Of a DNA stretch of 64,000 nucleotides, positions 23,926-36,600 are shown in pieces. The notes under the pieces were generated by a model. It did no database searches and had not been told where the DNA came from. It worked only from the letters and a program-made list of their open reading frames with translations. Numbering within the stretch: position 1 is the first letter of the stretch; every line of letters begins with the position of its first letter. The stretch is from Omphiscola glabra (lineage: Eukaryota; Mollusca; Gastropoda; Lymnaeidae): the NCBI GenBank assembly GCA_964017045.1, contig OZ024794.1, positions 24,981,340-25,045,339 on the forward strand. Reading direction: 5' to 3'. Position numbers and translations under genes: made by a program.

Positions 23926-25379
23926 CACTTGGCTACATTTTTTATTCAATTATTCTATACATAATTGACATAATCATAATGCTAACTCTATACTTATACT
24001 ATACAAAGTATAGATTATAAGTATAGGCATGGGCAGCATTAGACTAAATAGTTTACTTTAGAATAGATTCTACAACCAAGATAGTAATAGTAGTATGTCT
24101 AAAGTTGACTAGGTCTACAGACGACTATGATGCATGATGCCTAGGCTATGCCCAAGCCTAAGGCTTAAGAACAACCAGAATCACCATTGAGTTGAGATAG
24201 AACTTGGATATGCTGAAACTGACTCTGAGTAGTAGGCTGTAGGCCTAATCAAAATTTAAATCTTACTCAGATAGTGAAAGTGTGAATGTTCATTTGTATT
24301 TTCAGTATTGTCATTTTATTGAGTGATGTCTTTTTTACTTATTTTGTGTTTGTTTTGTCAATATAACACACTATAACTATGCATTTTAAATATTATTATT
24401 ATGGTTGTGTGAGACTGAACTCAAAAACACTCACCAATTTAGAAGAACACGTTTCGATCCTTCCAAAACATAGGTTTTCATATTATTGATGTTTAAATAT
24501 GAGGTTTCATAATTATTATTATTATATATTTTTAATTGAAATTTAAGCAGAATATATCATTATTTGAAAGACTTTAATTATCCGAAATTAAGAAACTTTG
24601 AATGCCCTCCAGGACCAACCATTTTCTTCCCCACTGTTGTCAATGTAAGCTAAGTTTCATGTATTCTTGCGCACTTCCGTGAACCTTGGAAACATGTTTA
24701 TTTACTCAACTATGTATTTGAATGTTTACAATTTTATAAAAGAATTAGCATTTTTCATTTCTTTTATTCTTTTTATATCATTTTAATATTTTCTTATGCT
24801 CAGGTTTTTGTTTATGTAATTGGAACTACTTTATCATTAAAGTATATTATATTTTCGTTTTTTTTCTCGATCGCTAAACGGTGGAGAATATTTAAGTCGA
24901 AAATATTTGTTTTGAACAGTAGTACAGGGTATTTTAAATTTGTAATTCATGAAAAAAAATATATTTTTCAAAGCTTGTTTGTGGGCCAGGGATGTATTTC
25001 CCTTATCCCAGATGCCCTGTGTACAGCACTGTGCAGAGACAGAGGCAACCATGTACAGTACGGTACAGGACGAAATGTTTTTGGGGGAACAAAAACGTTT
25101 GAATTTGGTACAAATATTTTGACATTGGTGTGGGCCCAAAATTTGGATATGCTGGGGGCTCAAAAATCCTCTGCACAGCCCTCGTGGATGTTTTAAGATG
25201 CACATGAGAATTCATGCGTGCGTTCATTATGGAAAAACACATGCATTTTATACTGGTACAAAGTGTACGTATTTTTCTAGCTATAAAATAAGACTAAAAT
25301 ATCGGAGAGTTTTATGGGTTATAAGAAACATAAAAATATAGCCTAATTATAAAATGTATTTCATAAACACTCTAAACAT
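23926..25379. other. AT-rich intergenic DNA
   Basis: Nothing recognised. A mildly GC-richer patch at 25000-25190 has overlapping short frames on both strands, none convincing. Confidence 0.45.
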
Positions 25380-25537
25380 CAGAGTGGCGTATGATTTAAA
25401 GGGATTTGGGGGGGGGGGGGTTGTCCACACCCGGCGGCAATTTTTTCATTATGTGGAGTGGTGGCTATTTCGGACAACTGCAGGGTTTTTTTTTCCTGGA
25501 ACCACCTCGGAAGGCAGCAACCTTCGCTACGCCACTG
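25380..25537. mobile_element. hAT MITE, CAGTGGCGTA family
   Basis: The left end is CAGAGTGGCGTATG and the right end GCTACGCCACTG. The inside has ACACCCGGCGGCAATTTTTT, which recurs in inverse orientation in the copy at 37389. It ends only 10 bp before the full-length hAT element at 25548. Confidence 0.72.
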
Positions 25538-25547
25538 CACCATCTGC

Positions 25548-27994
25548 CAGTGGCGTAGCTAGGGAGGGGCAGGGGGCGCCAAAATGAGTATTAAAACTAA
25601 TTATTTTATTTTGAAGTAAGCTAATGTTTCCCAAATACGTTTGCAAGATTGAATTTTGGAGCTCCACAAATATCTTCATTACAAACCAGTTGGCAAGCAT
25701 GATTTGTGCGCCCCCATTGAGCATTAAGGGGCGCCATTCTACTCATAAACAAATGACACATCCACAATGTAGGATTGCTGATGGCGTTTTTTTTTTTTTA
25801 AACAAAGATCAGTTCGGGTTCAAATATTATTCTTCATATACTGAAAGTGGCATCTGGTTTTAACAAAACAATTATACAGGTTGGATAATTTCGAGTCGAA
25901 TATAGGATTTTACGTGAGTGCAAGGAAGATATAATAATACTTCATATAAGTTGAAAAGAGAAAGATAGATAGCAAGTATTCATCTCGTTGAATATAATCT
26001 GTAGCTTTCTCTCACTTCCACCAGTATAAAACATTATCTCCCACCCTTTTCTCCGACGCTATATTCGATGTTAGTAAAACAAAGACAGGGGACCCCCACT
26101 TCTAATTGGGCATTGCAGCTTAAGGTAGCATCAAATTATACTTCAGTGTTGTCACTTATTTACAGATAACTTAAGTTTGCGTAAAATAATTTTTGATTTG
26201 CAAGCATTTGTTTTTTATTTTAAATCAATTTTTTTATTTGGAATCAGAAAAACCAAGTACTACGGTATCTTACTTGACTCAACACCCGATCTAGGACACC
26301 GGGAACAGCTTTCTCAAGTCATCAGATTTGTGGATGTGGATTTTCAAGCTAAAAATGTAACCATCAAAGAATCATTTTTAGGTTTTGTTCAGATACATTC
26401 CAAAGAAGCAGCAAGCCTTGAACTTGAAAGAGTTACTGTAGAGAAACTGGAATCTGATAACATACCTCTAGCCGACTGTCGGTCACAATGTTATGACAAT
26501 GCTGCTGTAATGACTGGGCAATAATCCGGCCTTCAACAGCGAATATGTGCCAGAAATCACAGAGCATTGTTCGTCCACTATGACAACCACAGCTTAAGCT
26601 TAGCAGGAGTACACTCGGCTAAACAGGATCCAGTTGTTATCAAATTTTTTGAAAGTTTATATTTGTTTTTTCTCTCGTTCAACAACTCGTTGGGAAGAAT
26701 TAAAAAGAGTTGTGCCAATCACAGTGAAGAGTGAGTCTGAAACACGCTGGGGTGCACGATCAGAAGCTGTTAAAGCTATTTATGAAGGACTAGATGAACT
26801 AGTAGGGCTGTTGGAAAAATTATCAGACGATGCAACTATGACGCCTGAAACCAGAAGTGATGCAGAAACTTTGCTGGCAGGTATATTAAACTTTTACGTC
26901 CTAGTTTTATTACATTTCTGGAACATCATACTTGGGGAAAATTGATCGTGTCCAGAAACGGTTGCAGGATCCTACTATGAATTTCAAGGAAGTAGCATCT
27001 TATCTTGAATCGCTGGAGCAAGAAATTGTCAACATTCGTGATAATTTGAGCCAGGTAGCGGTAGACAATGGAAAAACAAGATGAACAACTTGGGGAATCG
27101 AGGTTGACCGAAGGATTAGACAACATCGGAGGATGCCTGGAGAATTAGCAAGACATGCAGGACTTTCTGCAGAAGAAGAAATTGCACGTGTTATGAACAG
27201 CGTAATTCATAGACTCCAAAAGGAGATATCAATACTGTTTTTACGTCTAAAAAAGATAAACACCAAATTTGGATTTTTACTAGACGTCAAAACTCTTCTC
27301 GCTGAGACAAATGTCGATACACTTCGAAATTGATTAGATTTTGGAAATTTCTACGACACTGATGTCAATGGTCACGAATTGTGCACAGAAATCGGAGACT
27401 GTAAAAATGCTGCTCAGTACCCGGATTGAAGTTCTACCGGAAATTCCTTTGGATCTTCTTAGTTTTATTGTTTCATATGGAGATGACGTATTTCCGAATC
27501 TGCGCATTTCACTGCAAATACTTCTAACAATTGCTGTTTCAATTGCAAGCTGTGAGCGGTCCTTCGGCAAACTGAAGCTTATTTTGTCTTATTTACGTGC
27601 TTCAATGGGACAAGATTGTCTGAGTGATCTTGCACTTCTTAGCATCGAAAGAGAAACACTTGAGAATATTAATTTTGACCACGTGATTGACGAGTTTGCG
27701 ACAGTCAAATCAAGGAGGATCAATTTAATTTGTTGTAGACTGTATATTTCAGTCATGTATAATTAGTAGAGTATTTTTTTTTTTCAAATAAATTGTTTAC
27801 AATTGTATAGAGAATTATTAGTCTGTATTCTATTTCATTCAAATACCAGCTGCTTCGAAAATGAACCATATAAACCGTTACATTTCAAAATTTTCTTGGG
27901 GGCTCAGACGGAGCCCCCACAATCTGTCGGTTCGAGAAGGGGCGCAGACTTTGTGTCATGTCCCCGGGCGCAGATGACCCTAGCTACGCCACTG
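25548..27994 (+). mobile_element. hAT transposon, full length but inactive
   Basis: A 2,447-bp element with terminal inverted repeats CAGTGGCGTAGCTAGGG and CCCTAGCTACGCCACTG, 17 of 17 bases matching. It is flanked by a perfect 8-bp duplication, CCATCTGC, at 25540-25547 and 27995-28002. It encodes a broken hAT transposase on the plus strand. The intact ends and duplication show an ordinary cut-and-paste insertion. It is the plausible source family for the short CAGTGGCGTA MITEs at 7699, 15393, 25380, 29816 and 37389. Confidence 0.95.
26177..27766 (+). pseudogene. hAT transposase (ZMYM1/TTF-type), disrupted
   Basis: Open pieces in different frames follow the order of a hAT transposase. Around 26240-26523 the frame has YYGILLDSTPDLGHREQLSQ, which includes the first catalytic aspartate region, then CRSQCYDNAAVMTGQ ending at a stop. 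At 26690-26890 it has TRWEELKR and SETRWGARSEAVKAI. At 27430-27720 lies the C-terminal dimerisation domain (SIASCERSFGKLKLILSYLR, then LALLSIERE). Stops near 26522, 26943 and 27331, plus frame changes between the pieces, rule out a functional enzyme. The match is to the DUF4371/Dimer_Tnp_hAT type found in ZMYM1-like proteins. Confidence 0.88.
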
Positions 27995-28002
27995 CCATCT
28001 GC

Positions 28003-28912
28003 ATTGAATAGAGTGAAGGTTTCTCAATCTTAACTGCGTGTGGTGTTTCTGGGCATTTCGGCGTAGATTCTGTCATCTCCTAGAGCCCTGGTCCAGACAT
28101 TTGTATTTCGGCTCTCTCAATTTAATCTATGGAAACGGTGTTTAAGTCAATACAAAGGTCCCCTTTGGCCCCAGTTACAGGTGCGAAGCGAAGGTTGGTG
28201 CCAACAATGTTGAATTACGCTTTTTGACTCCCTCCTTCTAAAAAAAAAATTATTAACAATCTGCACTTGATTGGGCGAATACGCAATATTAGAAAACGTG
28301 CTACCCTAGGCGGACCGTTCTCCACCCCTTTCCTGCGCCACTGCTCAGTAATGTTTAATGATGTTAGTGTTTCAGTTGGAAAGCTTTTCACAATATTGCC
28401 TGCATGTGCTTTGGCTACTTTACCCTTTTCTTCTATGAGGTCAAAACCACCTTCCACTCTAGAGTGAAATTAGCTCGTGCCTCGATTCGTTATGTCCATT
28501 CAGCTATTTTTTAATATGGCACATTGTCCTCCTGTCCATTTATTGGTGAGCTGCTATCTTTTCCTATCTGAAAGTTTCCATAATTTTTTTTTCTTTTCCT
28601 GCTGATTCCTCTACTTCGTCGTATTTTTTGCTCGTCTGTATTGCGACGTCATTCATTTATTTAGCGGATTTGTAGTCAACGATTCTCTCAATCTGCAGTT
28701 TAATTTCTTGAATGTTTCTTAATGAAAGATTCTGGTATCCACTAGATCTTGCTGTATTACAAATATAATCCATGACTTCCTTCCCTGCTTCTCTCAGACT
28801 TTGGGTTTTAACGAAATAGGCATGAAACTAAAACATGTCGACAAAGTGATTATGTTGTGATTGAATTTTTTTTTTTTTAAATTATTTCTTTTTTCCATAA
28901 ACTCTCCATACT
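28003..28912 (-). other. Degenerate coding-like patch, unidentified
   Basis: On the minus strand, about 28660-28830, a continuous frame reads SLREAGKEVMDYICNTARSS and then a stretch including NLSLRNIQEIKLQIE before a stop. Composition and periodicity look protein-like, but I cannot name the family. The neighbouring frames to 28470 (ISRKRKK and similar) are broken. It may be another transposon ORF remnant. A hAT relationship is possible but unproven. Confidence 0.3.
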
Positions 28913-29170
28913 TTAAAAAGTACACTCTTGAACATCTGGCCAGTGCAATGTTTCGTGCAAATCAGTAAAGGTCCGATATAACTGCCAGCACGTTTTGTTT
29001 GCTCTTATGTTAGCACACACAGAAAATGAACATTGAAGGCTGTGTGGATGGAGATGGGAATTGTGGGGAGGGTGTCCATGAAAAATTATGCAATACACTT
29101 ATGTGAGCTTGAATGTCACTGTGAACTGGATTGCATAAAAAGTACATAAATAAAGTTTAAAAAAAAAAAA
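28913..29170 (+). mobile_element. Candidate retrotransposed 3' end with poly(A)
   Basis: AATAAA at about 29149 is followed within ten bases by a run of about 12 A ending at 29170. This layout suggests insertion of a polyadenylated RNA copy. The upstream source is not recognised, and the tail is short enough to have arisen by chance. Confidence 0.3.
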
Positions 29171-29807
29171 CTTGAGAAGCCGGGTACGTTTAGTTCGTAT
29201 AAACCTGATCATCCCAGCATCTCCCAAACCAAACTATGGGCAGATAATAGCAACGAAGTGTATTCATCTTGTCACGATCCCGTCCTAAAAATAGGCAACA
29301 CTTTATTTAAAATAAAGATTTTTTCGATCCTAACAATAAAAAGAGACAGGGTATCGTGATAGGGCTTAATATTTAATTTTGATGACCGATTAAATGAAAT
29401 AAGTAATCTTGCAATTTCAATTTTCTACAAATTAAAAAAATTAATAACAATTTTTTTTAACATTTGACTCGTAAATTAATTTTTTTTTTAAAGCAGAGGC
29501 ATTATGTCTTATTTGGAGGTATAGTATTTGAGATATGACGTATGCAGAAGTGGATTGTTCAGTGTGATAAACTTGCCCTATAGAGAGTGGGCCCCTAACA
29601 CAATATGCACTATGTTAAAAATATCGATGTTAAAAAATAGTCATGCTTTTTTTTTTTAAATACAATTTCGGGTTTTATGTTTGGGGTGAGGACTAAAAGA
29701 TTACTATTAGAATTCTGCGGAGAGACGATGTGTGTAGTTATAGGTTAAACAGTTCAACCTAGTGACTGTGTCAGACAACTGTACATTTATTCTTGTATGG
29801 ACGATTA
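29171..29807. other. AT-rich intergenic DNA
   Basis: Nothing recognised apart from poly(T) tracts. Confidence 0.5.
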
Positions 29808-29815
29808 TATACATA

Positions 29816-29983
29816 CAGTGGCGTAGCTAGGATTATTGCCACCCGTGACGGGCCTTATAATTTTTTCTGCCTCTTCAACGAAAAAAACCCCATCTCTACA
29901 GCAGTTAGCAGAAATCCCCGCCCATCCATATAAAGCAAAAGTGCCGCCCGGGGCCCCCTGCACACCCCGTTCCTACGCCACTG
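29816..29983. mobile_element. hAT MITE with perfect 8-bp target duplication
   Basis: A 168-bp element with ends CAGTGGCGTAGCTAGG and CCTACGCCACTG. It is flanked by TATACATA on both sides (29808-29815 and 29984-29991). It is a deletion-type relative of the transposon at 25548. Confidence 0.95.
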
Positions 29984-29991
29984 TATACATA

Positions 29992-30662
29992 CAGGCATTA
30001 AACAAACAATATCTGAACACTTTCTTGTATCGATGAGATCTTACAACAAACTCCGGTAGACTATTGATTAGTTTTTTAGGGGGGGGGGGCGCGGTATGTA
30101 AGGATACTGACCTTAATAAAGTACAGATTTTCTTTGTAGCTTTCATATCCCATGAAGGACACCGCATGTCATCGGTTTCCAAGCTGTAGGCATAGGCGCC
30201 TACTATTTATTGAAGGGGCGGGGGAAATATCTTAATATCCATATCATCTTATATAGTGCATAGTCCTAATTATGTACAATATTATTTTATAAAATAAGTG
30301 GGGTATGAAGAAGAGTTATTTTAATTATGTGGGATGCACTTTTATTTAAATGGGGTGCTGTACCATATAATCAAGAACCCACTGATGTCGCTATCCACTG
30401 TACGGCATGCATTGTAAACAAAACGCTATTTATTCCAGCAAGCTCGACCGGTTGTTGTTTTTTTTCCTCTCCAGCAGGTTTGACCCATTGTTTCCGCTGA
30501 AAGAAAACCTCGCTTTAAAAAAACGCTATCTTTTGAGTGGCATTGACAGAATTGTAATACTTGGTGTGAAGTCGAGTTTTTTCCACTGGGGCGGCTAGTC
30601 TGTAATAGAGCGAGATCAAATCACTCCAACCACGAGCAACTGCCCGAACTTTCACAATAACA
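29992..30662. other. Upstream region of the SLC23 gene
   Basis: No gene seen. It includes a G-run near 30079 and, in its right part, the presumed SLC23 promoter and 5' UTR. The ATG at 30663 has context AACAATGG. Confidence 0.4.
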
Positions 30663-33600
30663 ATGGACCCACTCTTGTGCAAGGAGAATGGAAGCGCATC
30701 GGAAGCACCGAGAGAGACGCTTCGCAATCACCAGGAGGCGCTTCTGGCGCCATTCACCAAGAAAGGTGAATGGGGCGACGGAGACAAAGGCTCGCCCAAA
30801 CCTACGACCGGTGACTCACTTGTGGAAATCGTCAACCCAAAGCCCCAAGCGCTGATCTACAGAATAGCAGAGACGCCGCCCGTTTATCTGTTACTGCTGT
30901 TTGCAATGCAGGTTGGTTGTTGTTTTTCCCCGTGATTTTGTCCATTTATTCATGGAATACCTAGTTCAGCTTTTAGCGCATTTGTCTGCTTCTTATTGAT
31001 TTGGTTGTTTCTGGAGGTTGTTAAGAATTCAGCTGGACCTCGACATGCTGTCAGTGCGTACAAAATTTACGGACGGTTGGCAAACCTGAAATGGGGGTCT
31101 AGGATCGCTTTGCTTGTTTAGGGATCTGTGGTCCACAAGTAACTATATTTATTATTACCATCCAGTTAAAGTTGACCCTGGGGGGGAGGGCGGTGCGAAG
31201 GAAAACATGCGTCCTGCGGGAAGCCTGAACATGGTGACCCCCCGCCCCACTGATTCATCAATAAATGGCATATTTAAATATATGGTTAATTTATTATTTT
31301 GGAGCCCTTGTTGTTGGCGCCCTGGGTGGCTTCCCCTGCGCCCCCCCCCCTTTTCGCACGGCATTACCCAAGGGTTCACCTATCTAATCGCAAATCACAA
31401 TAGTATTTTCACATTCATTGTGACCGCACAGCAATGCCTTCTGAGTATTGTCAACCCCCTCAGCAAGGCGATCATCGTGTCGGAGGTCGTGTGCGCTGGC
31501 AAGGACGACGCCATCAAAGCTAAGCTCCTGAGCGCAACTCTGCTGATGACGGGCGTGGCAACATTACTCATGCCAACTATTGGAGTTCGGTAAGTTATGG
31601 TATGATAATAGCTGTGTCGTGACAATTACCGGCAATCTACCTGGGAATCACTGTGCTTTTTATGTTAAGTAACTGATCACAACCCCGTGTCTCTCGCCAA
31701 TGCGACCTTTATTTTTCCAGAAATTAACAGCAACGCTGTCACATTATCTGTTTAAAAACCACTGTTTCAATTAAGCCTTACATTTAGCCTAATTAAAGAT
31801 ATTCTATTTAGGCTCCCCATATTTCAAGGCCCAGCCTCCAGTTACATGGTACCACTTATTAGTTTAATGAGTCTGGAGGAATGGAAATGTCCTGAGGCAT
31901 ATGAAGGTAATGCAATTAAACTTTTTGTGGCTTTACAAAAATCGATATTTGATATATCACAAACCAGGATCGGGCATCATTTTTGGTGCAGATGTTCGCA
32001 GGGAAAATTTCTGGCGGGCCGCACGATAATTCTCTAGGAATCTATGATTCTAGACATAAAACTGAACAATAAAAAATATTAAAATAGTTATAATTTTATT
32101 AACATGATAATAAACCGATAATTATGGGCAAGATATATATGTTTATTAATATAATAGTTTGACAACTTTGCATTTTGATTATTAATATTACAGATAATCA
32201 TTCACAATGTGTACATTAATACCCGGAATATCTTGCGGGCAGGCTTAAACATTTATGCGTACCTCATTTGCCCCGCGGGCCGAAGGTTTTACACCCCCAT
32301 TATAGACCACCAATTAACCGTTTCTGGTAATTTAATTGACTCTGGGGAAGTGCAGCTGGTGACGGGAATGTGATATTTGTATTTATATACGTAGGCTCTA
32401 TTACAAAATGTAAGTACATCAACTGAACTTATGCTGTCCACATTGTCAATGCAGATTTCGACGAAGGGTCAAATACAACTGTATGGAAAGCAACTATAGG
32501 AAACGGTACTGTTGTGTTAATGCAAGATGTCATTATGGACAAAATTCTTAAGGTGAGAGAATGCATTTAAAAGTTTTAAGAATGTGGAATTTTCTGCTAT
32601 TTCTATGATTTTTTAAAAGGTAATTATCATATTCAGAGACTTAGAGTAAGTTAGAGGATACAATTTTTTTCAGTTCACACGTTAAAATCTTCGTCAAATT
32701 TCTTTTTGAACGCACTATACTATATAGTAAAACAAAATAATGCGTTCAAAAACAAATTTGACGCAAAATTTTAACGTGTAAACTAAAAAAAAGATTCGAC
32801 CAAATTTCCGTTTGATCAAATTGCTGTCGATCAATTTTCCGTCGACGAAATTTCTTTCGATCAAATTTCCGGATACATACAAATCCGCATGTGTCTTACG
32901 TCCGTAATTTAAATCTGTTAGGAAAACTCGCACTGGGCCTAAAGTCTAAAGCAACATATTTTTAAAATTGTTAGCTTGCGGACATCCACAAAACCTTCGC
33001 AGGCAGTCCCCCCTTGTCCGCAGTTGTCCACTTATGAACGAACCCCCCTCTTTGCTTAAGTCCTTTATGAACGGCCCCATTCCTGTTGAAATGTGTGCCC
33101 ATGAAAATTATTTTTATCATAATATTAAAATAGAAAGAAAATCAAGATTAAAAATAAAAATAAACTAGATCTATATAAAATTATTTTGAAAGTAATAAAA
33201 TATTTCTTAAAATAAATATGCTGTATATATGAAGCATACATTTGGGCTACTCGCTAAAGCTTCGCGAATCTGACCACACTGCATTCTGTATCGATATCAG
33301 TTGACCGATGTCAAAGAAAACAGTAGTGAATAGATATTGGAAAAAGTGGTCACCTTTTTATTTTATTGTAAGAGTCCACTGTCCGATCAATATGAAAGAA
33401 AATGTTTAGAATGTATTTCATAAGTCAGTGTGGAAACGCCACACCCCCGAAATAAATTATGAATTCATTTCTTAGCACACAAAAAATGCTAAAAACTCGA
33501 GCCCTGATTGTGAGAAACGAAAACCGGATTTCTAACACCGAAAACGGGTACCGCTATGCCGAAAATTAAGGTTTTAACATCCCTTGTAGAGGCTAAAGTC

Positions 33601-36600
33601 ATTAAAAAGACATACAGTATAGTATTAAAAAATATTTTTAAAAACCTCCTTCTGCTTTCCCTCAGCTGTCTGGTAGTTTGATGTTAGCTGGTGGCTTACA
33701 TTTCTTGATTGGTATGACTGGCTTTGTCGGCGTCATCATTCGGTGAGTCGATGAGTTGAGCTTCTAGAATCTGTATTTTATTACATCATTTATTCAATGA
33801 AGGGGACATTTCTTAGAGTCTTTTATTTGGGCATAATGGATAGCTGTTTTATTTTACTACCGTTACTTCGTCCCCCTTTTTTGGGCAGCTTCATTTCTAC
33901 CAGATCAGCCAACATTTGATAAATAGCTGCACTTTCGAGACAATGGACAACGATGAGTCACTTCCTTGTTTTGTCACGTGATACGTACCAGCCATTGGTA
34001 GGCTTTCTGCTACACATAACAACACATAACAACAGATAACAGCTGATCAGCCATTGCCATTAATTTTAAAGCACAATGTTTGTCTCCACCAGCTCTTCCC
34101 CGGTGTTAATTAAAAATTTTACTTTTCAAAATATTCTTGAATACACGCGTTTCTTTAAATTACATTCATTAAATGTGACAATAATTATAGTTCAGTTATG
34201 ATTAAAGGAAGAAAGTTGTTTGAAGACAAATTTGTGAGCGACTAGTGTGTTGCAGACAGCCTACCGGATGTCTTACTCGTACTTACGCTTATCACGTGAC
34301 AAAACAATCGACTCATCGTAGTCCATTTAACATATAAACATTAGGTGAATTCTCTGTCCTTGGATTCATTTTTTAAAAGTGGATTTAGATGTACAGCATT
34401 AAATGGGGCAAATTTTGCAAGTGTTGTGGTTGTAGTGGGACAGTTTTTAAATAGTAAATCACTTGTTTCCCTTTGGGTGCAGCGTTTGTTCTGCGGTATG
34501 AGTTTAATTATATAGGACATTTGAAAACACGGTGGAGGACTTACCTTGTTCCCTTACCATTGGTGTCTTTTGCTGGGGAAAAGCTTGATGAATGCATTAG
34601 ATCAGCGGTTCTCAACCTGTGGGTCGCGGCCCCTTTGGGGGTCGCACGACCCTTTCACAAGGATCGCCTAAGACCATCGGAAAACACATGTACTCTACAG
34701 TTATGAAGTAACAACGAGAATAATTTTGTGGGGGGGGGGGGGGAAAGGGGGGGTTTCGCCACAACATGAAGATTTGTATTTAAATGTCGCAGCATTAGGA
34801 AGGTTGAGAACCACTGCATTCGATCCTAAAGAAATGATGTAAATAAGCTACTTAGGTCAATATCCCCACATTGTCGTTTTTTACGGGAAACGTTTCAGTT
34901 TTGTTCTGGGTGCCTCCAGAAAGAGAATTGACGTACATTATGTTACTTTATTTTGTGATTCTCCCAACAGGTATGTAGGTCCGATCACCGTGGTACCAAC
35001 AGTAATATTGGTTGGGCTGGAGATCAAAACCGTAGCCGTGAAGTTTTCAGAAACAAACTGGGCAGTTGCTGTGATGTAAGATATAACACTGCGATATAAC
35101 AATGACAGTCATACTTATAATATTTAATATATTATATATAATAATATAACATTGATGGGTGAATTCATTTGGCCGCACTTATAATTAATAGCGTTAACAA
35201 AATTAATGTGAAATGTGAATAAGGGTTCATCTCTGAATTACGTCACACTCAGGAGGGGAGGAAAAAAAAGAGGTTGGAATTGTTAGTTAGTGACTCGGGG
35301 AATGAGATTTGATCTTAAGTACACACATATTTTATGTACCTATAAATCCTGAGACTGACAGTGATGTTTAAAATTCTATTGTACTAGATGTATTCTTACA
35401 TAAGATGTCACTTAGTAGTGGCTAATTTTAATAGTGTAGTTTGTTTTAGATTGAATTTTTTTTAAAGATATATTTATATTTAAAATGTGGTGTAATTTGG
35501 GGTGGGGTCCGAAATTCGTGACATATTTTACCCAAGGGGGGGGTATATTGGTTTAAAAAAATAGCTTAACGTACTTGATGGACGGCCCCTAAAACCACGA
35601 AATGATATTTTTTCATTTCAATACATATTCCAATTTCCATTAAAAAGGCTAAAATTTCACCCGTTATTTGAACATATTACAGAACAGCTGGAAGTGCACT
35701 TGTATTCTCGCTTTTCCTGGCTAATGTGAAGACACCAATTCCCTTGTGGACAAGATCCAGGGGCTTCCATATATACTGGTATCCGTTCCATCAGGTTTTC
35801 TCGGTACGTTACATTTCATTTCATGTACCATGCTTGTAATAAAAATTTCCGTCAATTTCTTAAAATATTATTTTAAGGAGAAAAACGGCACCGTTTTCAT
35901 TTCAAGCTTAAATAAATATCTTTTTCAAAAGAATTTCACTTTTTAAAATCCCTCATATTAATGTATCTTTTGTTCGTGTGTTTCTTTCTGTGTAAGTGGC
36001 AAAATCTTCGGAAGACTAATTGACCAGCCTCCCTTCATCCTATCGAACTGAAACTTGGCCCATAGACTCTTTGCCGATGACAACAAATTCTTTCAAATTT
36101 TCAGCCCCAACCCCCCCAAAGAAGTATAATTTGTTCCATGGTTGTGCGTTTTGCTGTGAAGGTTAATTATGTAGCAGTTGCTAAATGCTTTGTATTTGTT
36201 GTTGTTCGTCCGTCAACATCGACTAGGACCATCCAGTCATCCGGTTATGGGGGGAGGGTGGGTTCGGTGAGTTCGTAGGTGGCTTGCTAGTCCGATATGT
36301 GCTATTGTTATTTTTTCGGGCTAGCCTGCGTGTCTTAGCTGTGGCTATCCTACTGGCTTCATGAGAATAAACCCATTCTTGACAGCTGATCTCCACCTGG
36401 CTCTGTCCTAGGCTTTCTGCACCCATTCAGTAGGGTTGATACTGAAGGCCTTTAGTGCCGCTTTCAGTGAGTCTTTGTAACGCTTTTTTTTACCTCATTG
36501 GGAGCGTTTGCCTATCGTGAGTTCTCCGAAGAATATCTGTTTAGGGAGCCGATGGTCTTTCATACGGGCTACGTGTCCCACCCAACGGAGTTGAGACTGT

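Noticed and set aside
24837..25242. Overlapping frames on both strands
   Set aside because: No domain, no splice context, and composition like the surroundings.
31160..31385. GTTGACCCTGGGG and CCCAAGGGTTCACC as possible transposon ends in SLC23 intron 1
   Set aside because: Short, imperfect inverted match and no flanking duplication.
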